A stretch of DNA of 64,000 nt, from the NCBI RefSeq assembly GCF_029227915.1, contig NC_079888.1, forward strand, positions 9,593,001 to 9,657,000. The letters run 5' to 3'. Of this stretch, positions 25,365 to 36,493 are shown piece by piece (positions within the stretch are counted from its first letter, which is position 1; every line of letters begins with the position of its first letter). Under the pieces are notes generated by a model. It ran no database searches and was not told the origin of the DNA. It saw only the letters and a list, made by a program, of their open reading frames with translations. The translations under genes and the position numbers were made by a program. Origin of the DNA: Hydractinia symbiolongicarpus. Lineage: Eukaryota > Cnidaria > Hydrozoa > Anthoathecata > Hydractiniidae.

Positions 25365-25849
25365 ATACTTTAATTAACTCTGGATGTTTTACTCCAGCTG
25401 GTTGGTCTTCTACTTGTATTTACGTTTAAGCTGCCATGATGAAAATTGCCTCGATGTTACGTCACCCTCTATCTCACAGGCTAAATTACTCTTCCTTTTC
25501 GGGTTTAAATATCGAAAAATTTAATATGTGATGGAGGGTGGGAGACATCTCGCCGACAAACCACGTGTCGCAGAACGCATGCTTAAAGCTCGGTCTACAT
25601 TGGGTTCTTAGCGCCTAGTTTTCATTTGACTGCCTTTCACGTTTCTTTTCTACACGCACCGGAAAAAAAAGTGACAGTAGCATTTTTTAGCTATTTACAA
25701 AATTGGCAAAAAGCTTAGAAAACTAACCTTGTCACATTCGTAATCCATTGTTCCCTGCCAAAGTCAAAACAGAGGATAAAATAGAGATTGGAAAAAAAGT
25801 GAGACGAAATGGTAAGGACATAGAAAACAAGGCAAAAACAACAACAACC
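25365..25849. other. Upstream region of QARS
   Basis: This lies directly upstream of the QARS first ATG and should contain its promoter and 5' UTR. I recognise no TATA box or other element at a convincing position. From about 25850 a degenerate LINE begins. Confidence 0.4.
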
Positions 25850-27300
25850 AATGAAAATTAAGAAAAAAACAGTAGGAAAAGTCATCAAGACGCTAAAACG
25901 AAGAAAAGCAGGGGATTGTAAAAGAATGGTGCAATGAAATGATAAAAGAAGGTGGAGATGAAATGATAATGTCAATATGGATACTAAGTAATGAAATATT
26001 AAGAACGCTGGAGATACCTCAACAGTGGGAAAACATGAGATTAAAGTTGATACATAAGAACAAGGGCCAAAAAACGGTGTCGAAAAACAGAAGGTTTTTT
26101 TTTGACAACTATCGTAGGAAAAGTTTTTGAAAAGATTGTACTGGAGGAGATACGGGACACATTGGAATAAAATAAGCACCAGGATGGAGGAAGAAAAGAA
26201 AGACCCATTAAAGACAAGAACTGGCTGGCAATAATTGGCAATAATGGACAAGAACAGATCACTAAAAAGAGGAACATCTATATGCTGTTTGCTGATGCAG
26301 AAAAGTGTTTCGATAAACTTTGGCTAGAGGATCGCATCATAGACATGACAAATGATGGAATGAGAGGAAAAGGACAGTATTGATATATAAACCGAACCAG
26401 AAAGCCACAATGAAAGTCATCACATCCCTGGGAATAACAGATGTAATAAGGGTTGAAAACGTGATGGAGCAAGGGACAATTTTTGGAATACAGTTATGCT
26501 GTGGCAGCACTTCAAAAGTTGACGAAGTAAAAGCAGCAGCACCAAGAAAAATTTTATCACTGAGGATAGAACTGGGAACATTGATTTATGTGGATGATAC
26601 TGGAGCAGTAGAATCAATAAAAACGATAGAGAAAGTGGGAAAGAACCTAATAAAAATGAAGGTGAAGAAAAGATTTGTTTTTCATACAGAACAGATAAAG
26701 TACATGAAATGGACAATGATAGAGAAATAAATACGGAAAAAGGGAGAAAAGGCAGAATAGAAAAATACAAGTACTTGGGAAACTGGATTGGTGAGGATGA
26801 GACAGTGTTGAGCTAAATAAATGAAGTGGAAAGGCAAATAAAGGCAATAGTAAAGGAAGTTAGTAAGATCGGAAAGGAAGAATTGGTAGGGGATGAATGA
26901 TGTTGTTATATGAAAAAACAGTGGTTAGCTCCCTGGCATACAATTTGAAATGTTGGACACAAATACCTAAAAGGCAGAAAAACAGATTGCTGAAAGAACA
27001 GGGGTTACGTACATAAACGTACATAAAAGAAAAAGGATTAGAAGGGACAAGCAATACCATAAGAAGAAGACTGGAGATGATTGACATTGGCAACAAAATT
27101 GTTAAGAACAGACAGTGTGAATGTGGAATAAAAGAATCGATAGAACACATCATTGAAAGTCTGAAAGTAAATACAGAACAAAAAGAATAGGTAAACAATA
27201 ATGGTTAAAGGAAACAGAAGATTTGGAAAAGATAAGGATAACAAATGAATGGATACAAATGTACATTGAAAAAAGGAACAGACCAGAATAAGGATGGAGG
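25850..27300 (+). pseudogene. Degenerate non-LTR retrotransposon (LINE) reverse transcriptase
   Basis: Reading across several frames gives ordered reverse-transcriptase pieces: a KTLKRRKAGDCKR region near 25890; IHKNKGQK near 26050; ADAEKCFDKLWLED (motif A, near 26300); VMEQGTIFGIQLCC (near 26465); LIYVDDTGAVES (the YxDD catalytic box, about 26582-26617); YLGNWIGEDE (about 26773); and a C-terminal CECGIKESIEHII cysteine/histidine motif near 27118. Stops and frameshifts interrupt it in many places, so it cannot make a working enzyme. The upstream endonuclease part is absent, as in typical 5'-truncated LINE insertions. The clade is not identified. Confidence 0.8.
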
Positions 27301-27658
27301 GAAAACAGTAAACAAAAATAAACGCAACAATAATAGTTATGCTTTTATTTGTTGCTAGGAGTTTGTTGAAAACGACAAATAGGACGAATAAAAATTTGAA
27401 GGTTCAAAACAAAACAAAAATGAGAAAATATTCTTAGATTCTTAATCAGAAGACTTACTTCGTCACATCTCAGGCTCTATTGTTCTTATTTTTGTGCGAA
27501 AAATCAAAAAAACTAATGATCCACTTCTTAGAAAAACTGGTAACAGACGCACAGACAGACACAGGTCACCTGTACCAGGTAGGTCCAAAAAGTGATTACG
27601 TGGGAGCCTAACGAGAGAACAAAAGACAACGCTTTTTATAAAAAGGTATAATTTATTC
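27301..27658. other. Short intergenic stretch after the LINE relic
   Basis: Between the LINE relic and the end of AMT. It includes an A-rich stretch (about 27395-27425) that may be the LINE tail. No gene seen. Confidence 0.4.
27652..27657 (-). promoter_or_regulatory. Candidate AMT polyadenylation signal AATAAA
   Basis: AATAAA starts just two bases past the AMT stop codon on the minus strand. If used, the 3' UTR would be only tens of bases long. Confidence 0.4.
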
Positions 27659-30600
27659 CTAAAAATAATATTTCGTCGGGAGAAATGGCATTTTCACTAC
27701 TTCGCACTCAATTTCTTTTTTACCGCGCTTTAACTTTAATATAGTTCCGAGTTTCGCCAATTCTTTATCCACATAAGCCATCGCAATATTTTTGTTTAGT
27801 GACGGCGAAGGGCAACCGCTTGTGACTTCACCTAAATAAAAACAAATCAGAAAATGTCAGCACAAAAATATTCATTTTAAATTCTCAGCTCTATAAAACC
27901 ACACGAATGGACAAAATTAAGTCGTATATTATCTCTTTAATTCCAAACGAAACCTTAACTCAATCCATATGTTTATAACATTCAATTTTTCTTTAATGTT
28001 TATTTCCGGACTTCAGCACCCTCACCTTTCTTAATTCATCAAGCAAAACATACAAGAAGGATAAACCGAGGTGTTCTTTCTCATTTGTTCGAAATTAGAG
28101 GGTGAAGAGACAGGACCTATAACAATGTCTTACCTACAACAGATCCGTCCACGTTCAATACTGGTGTATGTCCTACAAAATTCAAAAATATTGTACATTG
28201 TTTCACTAAAAACGTCAATACCATAATTTTCGCACTTATGAGCTGCAAAACAATCGCCTTTTAAAAGTTTCTCTATGGATTTTCTACCTATGTGTTATGG
28301 TGTATAAACAAGTACATCTGGCATAAAACTGCAACAACAGAGTCAATTTCAACTCTGCTTCTCTTCTGTAAACTTTTTTATAACACACAACTAATTTAAT
28401 TTCAAAGTTTCCCGTGACAAGAAAGTGAAGAGCTATAGAAAATCTGTTTCTGCAGCCGTTCAAGATGCTTTAAATTTCGAAATAATATCTCACAAACATG
28501 TGCGTTCTAAAAATTTCAACTTACCTCTAGAAGGTGGACCAACAGAAACTAGTCCTATTCTTTTTCTTGCTGGTTTATGTTTGATTTGATTTAGTATAAT
28601 TTCAGCACCTGGAAAGTCTGCAGCAGATCGTCGGCGTTTAGCTAAGAATAAGAAAAGTTATATAGTTGGCGCAGCATACAAATTTGTATTACAGTTTTTG
28701 GTAACAACTGATGCGACATCCTTTTCGGTACAAATATCACCTTCATGCAAGATTCTCTCCACAAAATATTCTCATTTTATGGATCATGCCGCGATAGCTC
28801 TGGCTGTGCAAATTAAACACAATAGTTACCTAGTTCACTAATTGACGAGAACAATAACAGTACCTTACAAGTTAAAGAAACATAATAACATAGTCTGATG
28901 CTCTTTCGAGTAAACTTTCCGCACACTTAATGTTGTGTCTGTGTTTAGTGAGACAAAACTTTTCATCCGTGCTTACTCTGTTGCCTTGAAAAATGAATGG
29001 TAAAAATAATAGTAATCCGTTTTACCTATTGTCCACAACAGAGTTGCAGCCACTGGCGTTGTCGATTCGTCAATATCATTACCATACAAACACAGGCCGG
29101 CTTCAAGTCGCAACGTATCTCGAGCTCCAAGACCTGCAAGTTTCACATCATCGCAAGCAAGAAAGCTTTCCGCCACATGCTCAATCTTTGATGATGGTAT
29201 AGATATCTTAATAAAAACACATGCATGTAATTTAACGTTAACTCACCACCTGGAATGTTTGGAACAAGAAAGGGTAGGAGGGTTTGGATAGAAAAGAGTG
29301 GAACGATGTTGCATATTTTTCCACACAGGGTTTTCTTTTTCTTCAAGTCATGACTTTATAAAACAAAATTGGTAACCAAAAAGGCTTCTCTCCAATCTCG
29401 CTTTTCAAAATATATGTCACACTCTAAAATGAGAAACAAACCTCAAAGCCATCTTCACCCGTGTACCCACATCGAGTCACTCTGCAATCAGCCACACCGA
29501 ACACTTCTATTGTTTTTCCATTCATGAATTTTAACAGTGACAAATCTTCTGAAACGCCATTTTGCAAAGCTTTGGCTGCCTTCGGGCCTGAATAAGCAAA
29601 GAAATTTTTTGTTCAAAAGGACAGTACACAATAATATAGAAGTTTTTCTGAATTAATTCTTGAGACATTATATAATGTGGCCACAATCCCAATTTGTTTA
29701 TCCATTACATCCACTTGTAGCATTCATGCATCTCAGTTTTTTAACCGAATCATAACTGCATGAGGTTTTAAGAAATGGGGTACTCAAGAAAAAAACACAA
29801 CTTAATAAAACTTGGAAAAAAGATGCATACTTTAAATGGAAAGCACTATATAATAATAGACAATTTTTAAAAGATTAAGGAGAGAAATCTAGTTGCCAGT
29901 CAAAACTAATGGACCGCCATTTTTTGGGATGTCCAGCATTGTTTCACATATTAGAATATTGTAGATAAATGAGAAACCACAAAATGTCCATTTTTTAATT
30001 TGGATAATAAACAGATAACAGGTACAAAATTTTTGCTGCGCATACACTGGTGCGGATTCAAAACGATTCAAAAAATGATAGCGTCATAGATAGCGTATCT
30101 ATGACTTGACTGAAAATATTATTTTCTCACCTTGAATTGCTAGAAGAGACATAGTATCCAAAAATTCAAGCTCAACGTCTAGCTCATTTTTTCGTCCAGA
30201 CACATGGTCCTAAAAAAATCAACCATGTCATGCAGCTTAATTCTTTTTCCCCATAAGTAAACACACATAAACATTTCCAGACAATCTAGAACCCCTCAAC
30301 AAAATATTGAGACAATGGCACTTTTTTGGTCTATGTTGGAGGTGTTACTTTTTCAGATTCACAGATTAGGTCAGCAGCGTGCAATTTACGTTATTCTCAC
30401 CAAGTACCACATTTTGTGAGTTAGGAGGTAACGAAATAACCTGAGATCCTAACCTAAGTTCGTTGTAAACATGGGAAAATGAACTTTCACAAGTTCAAAT
30501 TGCAGAAACCTTAGAAGTAGTGTATTACTAGAAGTAGTAATAGAATTACTTGTGGGGACTTCGAAATTTGCCTCTTTGTCAATATAATTTTGCAGGGGAC

Positions 30601-33600
30601 TGGGAATGGGACAAAATGTTAGTAGTGTTTGGGTGTGTGTACATGCCTGTCCATAAATCATAAAGCTAAGTATTGTCTCAAACTTGAGTATAGTCAAAAA
30701 TAAAGTTGCTTATAAAAAAAATCCTAGTGTTTTCATGACATTCAGTAATATGACAGAATTTCTTATAACGTAGACTAAAATCTAAGATTTTTAGGTTTAA
30801 AACAATATTTAAATAGTCTTAAAACATGTTTAGTCTGTAAGATTTAAAATGTTAAAATTAGTTAAAAAATTATGCAGTAAAAAAGATTTTTTAAATTTTT
30901 GGAGAATATTTATGCCAGCAAGATGTCAAAATAAAGTTTGTTAACCCTAACATTTCCCTAGCTTACACTAGCTACACTATCTTTACTTTTTAATATATTT
31001 TACTTGTATTTAATCTTTTAATTTGTCATTGACTGCCTTACAACCATCAACCATGAAATGTATAATCATTGTTCTATAAACTCGGAACAAAAGAATGTTT
31101 CTGCATTTCTCCATTGATCTAATACCTGCAACCTTTATACAGGGGTGCAGAGTCATTTTAGTATTTTCTTCTCTGGTTATTTAATTTTCCTCAAAGTCGA
31201 GAAAATTATTGAAAACGCCGAACTCATTACAAAACTCTTAAATGATCCACCTCACTGCCAGACGAAATTTATGCAGAAGGCTAATCATACATTCCCATTT
31301 TTTTATATCAGGATTTCATGCAAACGATTGTGTAAAACAGCTATACAATGTACAACATGGCCTCTGTAATTCATATTATACCTGCATTAGTGGTTTAATT
31401 TTATGTGCACATCCTGCATTTGAAACAACATAAAGATGATCACCAGCATTATTGATGATACAATCATCTCTTATACCACCATTCTCATTCATAAACAACG
31501 ATAACCCACCACTGTTTTCTGGCATACCTACGATGTCTGCAACAACTAACTCTTCCAGGCATTTAGTTCTATCTTTACCTTAATAAAAGTATGCGAATTT
31601 CAGTATTTGATAATTAGCTGATTTTACGTCTGTTGAGTAGATATACAGCTTGTTTAATAAGCATAGTAAAAACCAACCTAGTATAACATAAAGCACTTAG
31701 TTTCCAAAATGATTCAGGCCAGCTATACATAACAAAATACAAAACTTTATGAGAGATTGTTTAGAGCTGTTGCTGTTGTGTGCAACAAAGTCTTCCTGTA
31801 ATAGTTTTTACAGTGAATATGCTCTTACTATTCTCTTTTTATTGCAACATTAAATTTTACTCCGAGAGTGACTGAAATCTCTTCCAATTATACCCTGACA
31901 TTTATTTATTTTCTTTAAATATTTTTGTCACTGGAAAGTATTGAACCCAACATTTTACTTAATCCAAACCCTATGTTCACAATTTTGTTACAAATACAAC
32001 GCAAAAAGAGCTTTTATCATACATGTTTTATTTTTAAGAAAACTGTTTTTTGAACTGAGCCTCAATTTTCTTAGCAAAATGCCTGAATGTATGCTAAAAT
32101 TTTCTTAATTTTTTTCTTAATTTTTCTTCCTTTATTTTCTTTGTTTTTTTCATAAATAAAGGCTAAAAATAAAGACTATAATGTTATTTATGGCTGTCGA
32201 TAAAATATTATCGATAGTCATAAATAACATTATAGTTATTTTATTTAAGACATCTTTTATTTTTATTCAATAAAAAAGACTTAATTTTGTTATTTTTGGA
32301 TAAAACTTTGTGGGGATGTATATTTGACTGGAAAAAAAGAAACTTTATTGTATTGTTTTTTTAAATTAATGGTGATTTAGTAACTGCAAATGTAAACATC
32401 AAGGTCTCCAACAATTGGATCTTAACAGGCTGAGGCTGGGGATTTTCATAAAATTTGCTCAAGATTTGGAGTTTTTAATGCTTATTTTCTTATAAGATTC
32501 TTCTTATAAACAAAAAATGTGTTTGAATTTAAAAGCTTCAGAAAGACAGAATATCATCAAATAATTCCAAACATTACTGGAGTATATATCACAGATGAGA
32601 AAATTTGTATGCCGCAAGGGTATGATATTGTAATCTACTGTTATCTTTGTCATCATTCATTAAATATCAAACAAACCTGTATTATTATGAAATTAGACAG
32701 GTTGCAAAATATTTTTAAGAAAAATTTTCACTGCCCTGTGTACTCTCCTCCACAGATCCTCTTTGGTATTTTGGTTTCACCAAGTTTCCCCAATGTTGCG
32801 TCAGTATTTTGAGCAATAGAAAAAGTTACTTGGCGATGTTTAAAGGAGCTACTAGCTATATACGAGATAAGTCACCATTTTAATCTTAAAATAGGCTTCA
32901 GAAACTAGGAGGTTTCAGCCGATTCTTTTTTCCTTGACCATTTGCAAATACCTGCCTCATTTTTGCAGAGTTGTTTTAAAGGATGACCTATAATCAAAAC
33001 CATAAAGTTATGCAGCTAGGAAAGTTGCCAGATCCCCGTTGGAGCCGTTTGTTTAGATAATCGCGTAATACAGACGGTATATGCTAGCTAAGTATCCTGA
33101 AACTGAGATAATCTCACGAATAGAATCTGTGCCATACTGTTTGTAATTCTTGGTATATACAAGTATTTTGTGGGTTTTTTTAGTACCACCTGACATGCAA
33201 ATTAAAATAATTAAGATAAATTATTATGTTAAAATATATACTTTACAACTGTTTTACCATGAAGCTTGAATTGAAGCATGTGTGAAACATCAAATAAAGA
33301 TGCACTGTTACGAGTATGGTGGTGAGATTGAATTATACCAAGGTCGGAATACTGCACTGGCATTGACCATCCAGCAAAATCAACCATTTTACCACCATGT
33401 TTTAAGTGGAAATCATGTAATTCTGTGGATTGCAAGTTGTGCTTAATATATAAAAAATAAGAATAAAATTGACACCTAGTCAAATAGCATTCCAGTGACT
33501 TGTGCATAATCTGAACAAAAAAAATTCTTGAACAAACCTTGCTTCTGGTACCACTCACAGCTTTTCTTGTAGTTATACCTGCTGAACTACATAGCAGCTT

Positions 33601-33636
33601 CGAAAAATTCTTTCCAGATACAGCAACCTTTATCAT
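27659..33636 (-). CDS. amt: Aminomethyltransferase, glycine cleavage system T-protein (mitochondrial)
   Basis: T-protein of the mitochondrial glycine cleavage system: it takes the aminomethyl group from lipoyl-H-protein, releases ammonia and passes the one-carbon unit to tetrahydrofolate. Nine exons in frame, 404 aa (human about 403), in coding order: 33538-33636, 33258-33441, 31382-31578, 30131-30209, 29442-29587, 29026-29206, 28525-28641, 28134-28172, 27659-27831. Residues 1 to about 33 are basic and Ser/Thr-rich without acidic residues, as in a mitochondrial presequence. The core then shows [48 protein letters not shown] (226-235), [19 protein letters not shown], and the C-terminal [12 protein letters not shown] barrel domain. 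Exon 2 ends at a GT inside a run that stays open; the chosen donor (33257) restores the frame to exon 3 and the conserved spacing. No break is seen. Confidence 0.97.
31579..33257. other. AMT intron 2, with a near-perfect palindrome
   Basis: An AT-rich intron of about 1.7 kb. The notable item is the 60-bp palindrome at 32176-32235. No other exon or element is supportable. Confidence 0.6.
32176..32235. repeat. 60-bp near-perfect palindrome
   Basis: Two 30-base arms meet with no real loop. CTATAATGTTATTTATG at the left pairs with CATAAATAACATTATAG at the right. Only three of thirty positions mismatch, and two of those would be G-U pairs in RNA. It can form a cruciform in DNA or a long hairpin in AMT pre-mRNA. 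It could be a MITE reduced to its ends. Confidence 0.9.
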
Positions 33637-34604
33637 AGCTTTGCTTTACTAAGACAAAATTGCTTATTTACATCTCACACTAAATGTACTCCAGGTTATA
33701 ATTACGAAATTTGCTGATTGAGCTGCTTGCAGTATTCTCTACATGCGGCAAAGTTTGTTTACGTTCTCGTTTTGAAAAAATCTCCTCCGCAGATAATACT
33801 ACCCATTTCTCCAGGGCGATTTTTATATCGCATCCATTATCCCGATTTATAACCCGATTTAGTTTTACAGGAAAACAACACAGCGAAGGCAAGAAAATAT
33901 GCTGTATCTGGAAGATTATATTGAATGTGAGATATTTTATATAATACCTAGCTAGCTAGTGAATTTCATTTTGCTGAATATTTTTTATTTTTTTATTTTT
34001 TTATTAATAAACAGTATGCTCATTGTTTCCCCACAGTCACCCCCCCCCATTTTTACCTTGCATGGCTTTAAAATGGCCTGGCCTTGACTATCAAAGATCC
34101 CGAGAACTAGTTTAAAATGATTGCAATTAATAAGGCGCGCAAGTTAGCTAGGCCACCGTCGAAAATATGTTTGGTTAGCATCATTTCTAATTACAAAAGT
34201 GAGTCGGTTGGTCCGTCGTGTAAAAATTTTTCCTGAAAAATTACAAAAATACTATATTTAGCAGCCATATTTTGTTATTCGTTTTAAATGTACGCTAACT
34301 ATATTTTTAGCCTATGTTTCAAGTTTGATTTTTGTCAGTCAATGTTGTTCCCATGGTTTTCGCTTGTATTGTCGTATAAATGTGACGCAGGAAAATATAG
34401 CACTGAGTAGCGCAGCGCAGTCCCCTATAACATTCGGACGTAACAACCGTAATTCGGAGGACCCCTGAAAAAGTAAATGGTGGATTTTGTTGTGTGTCGA
34501 AGATTGATCGTGGAGTGTTTGGCTTATTTTTTACAAATTTAATGATTCCCCGACTCGACTTTTGCCTTTCAAAGTGAATCGGTCGGGTGACGCTAACCAA
34601 TTAT

Positions 34605-34733
34605 ATTTTTGAGGGTGGCCTTATCAATGTAGTTGCATGTAATGACGCATATATGTATGACTGGATAGTTTTTTTTGAGGGTGGCCTTATCAAATGTAGT
34701 TGCATGTAATGACACATATATGTATGACTGGAT
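34605..34733 (+). repeat. Two tandem copies of a ~66-bp unit
   Basis: Both units run from TTTTTGAGGGTGGCCTTATC to TATGTATGACTGGAT, with one inserted base and one GACG/GACA difference. The high identity suggests a recent duplication. Confidence 0.9.
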
Positions 34734-34890
34734 TAATTGCTGTAGTTCCCAATAAAAACACAAACTTGGAGTAGAAAATTTATTTCAATTTTGTAAGAAT
34801 AAACTGAGGATAATTTGGCGGAATCGGGTGAGGATGCTAGGCTGAAGAGAAGATATTGTCTCAAGCTCATGTGCGTGTTCCCAATAAATT

Positions 34891-35030
34891 CGCTCTTCTC
34901 CACTACATCCGGAGCTCTTCTCCTAGTAGTATTCGCTCTTCTCCACTACATCCGGAGCTCTTCTCCTAGTAGTGTTTTCTAGCTTAACTAATCTCTCAAT
35001 CACATCCGGAGCTCCTCTCCTGTGATTCCA
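34891..35030. repeat. Hairpin repeat array with conserved loop and changing stems
   Basis: Two tandem 43-bp units and a third diverged unit carry the loop-like core ATCCGGAGCTC(T/C)TCTCC. Flanking stems differ but still pair: ACTAC with GTAGT (34902-34906 and 34926-34930), CACTAC with GTAGTG (34944-34949 and 34969-34974), and AATCAC with GTGATT (34998-35003 and 35022-35027). Compensatory change in the third stem suggests selection or mechanism acting on the folded form. Function and family are unknown. Confidence 0.75.
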
Positions 35031-36142
35031 TTTCCTCTATCATACCTCACAAGAACCTACTCTTTATGAGCTCTAGCTTCTTTTGCATTTCACACCTGTT
35101 ATTAACCTCTTGGTGCACCACCTCTGACTGTCAGCGCCGCATCCTCCGGCTGTTATTTCCCCAGTCATCTTTCCTGCTCGCTTTGTGCACCGTCGTTCAT
35201 CTCCTCGCACCTGCACTTAATTCACCATACTCTTCCAGGGGTACATGCACATCTCTACACTTTGTGGCTGCCCAGGGCAGCCCAGCACCCCCAAATTCCC
35301 CAAATGAAAATTCAACATGCCATAACAGGCCTAACAAATATACATGAAAACAAAAATACATGCAAGTGACTATAAATTAGCCTTTTACAATTCGGTATTT
35401 GATAAAACGAACAATGGGCCGCCCCCCGAAATAACAGGTAATTTCTTAAAGCTTTTACTGAGCAAAATTTGTGTTCAATCATAGCAAAACGAATTGTGAC
35501 ACCTTTCCTAAATGGAGCTGTTTTGGATGCCTTGATGTTAAATGTAAATAGCAGTTCTGAAAATAGAAGCCTGACCTTATTTATTAATCACTCTAGGACA
35601 AATGTATACTGAATCACTCTACATTGACACATAGTTAGATCTAATTTTCGTAATTATCATGGGTGTATGCCTGATATAAACAGAATACCTAAAATCAGAA
35701 GCCTAACCGTATTTATACGCCCAACCATTCTAAATTAAGGGCACTGACAATAATAGCTTTTCCAGATTTCCAAATTGCACAAAAGATATAGCCTGATCGA
35801 ACAATTTTGGGTATCATTCAAAATACGGCTATGTGAAATGTTTATAAAATTGATCCTAAAGACTGGACACATATTGCAAAAAAAATAAATAAAAAAAATC
35901 CAACTTAAAGTGAGGTAGGATAGCCTAAGTAGAAATTGCCAATGAGAAGATCATGTGGATCTAAACTAGTAATCGGTTGAAAGCAACGCATAATTTTATT
36001 ATTGGCATTTAATAAGGTTCCTTGCGCCCAGGAGTCGAGTTAAAATTTATCTAAACTACTCAGGAGTGTTTCACGAGGCTTAACTCTCTGGTTTCACGGT
36101 AGTTCAACTACATTTTGCCGCTTTTCGCTGATTGTTCCGTGA

Positions 36143-36493
36143 TTACTTGTTTTCTGCCGTAAAATAGTCGACTTCGGCGGAAGCCAAAGTGTGGACTTTT
36201 GACCCTCTTAAACAAACAAATAATTTTGACGCCAAGAAGAATCGCGCTGAAGTGTGGACTTGTGGACTCTTGTAAAACAAGGAATATGTGACGTCAAGAA
36301 GAATCCCGCCGAAGTCGTCGAAATTTACGGTAAAGAAAGATTGAAAGTAATTTACTCTACCTATTGTCATTGCCTCCCGGTAGCCGGTCGGTTTGATAGA
36401 TTCAACATGTCTAAAGACTAAGAAAGTTTTGTATTGACTTGCAGCAAGTAAATGGAAGGCTTGAATATATGATTGTGGAATGAAGTTGAGCAA
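36143..36493 (-). other. Unexplained open frame, 116 codons; coding status unclear
   Basis: The frame begins MLNFIPQSYIQAFHLL and contains HVESIKPTGYREAMTIG, followed by a possible GT donor (GTAGAG, near 36365). The segment before the donor looks more protein-like than the rest, which crosses a tandem repeat. I do not recognise a family. It could be a first exon of an unseen gene, a fragment, or chance. Confidence 0.2.
36187..36312. repeat. Two tandem copies of a ~62-bp unit
   Basis: Copies beginning at 36187 and 36250 share AAGTGTGGACTT, CTCTT, GACG(C/T)CAAGAAGAATC and GC(C/T)G segments, with clear divergence in the middle. Confidence 0.7.

Noticed and set aside
26380-26730. A 116-codon gene on the plus strand
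   Set aside because: It is one readable piece of the broken LINE reverse transcriptase, in frame only between two breaks.
25715-27244. Several minus-strand open frames rich in Phe, Leu and Ser that resemble membrane proteins
   Set aside because: They are the antisense of the A-rich LINE coding strand, which gives long hydrophobic shadow frames.
33241-33257. Extending AMT exon 2 through KTVVK to a later GT
   Set aside because: The later donors give the wrong phase for exon 3. The donor right after CATG at 33258 restores frame and the family spacing.
34740-35326. A solo LTR on the minus strand (TGTTATGG... to ...GGGAACTACA)
   Set aside because: The ends start TG and finish CA, and a polyadenylation-like AATAAA lies near one end, but the flanking bases show no target duplication and no polypurine tract or primer-binding site was found.
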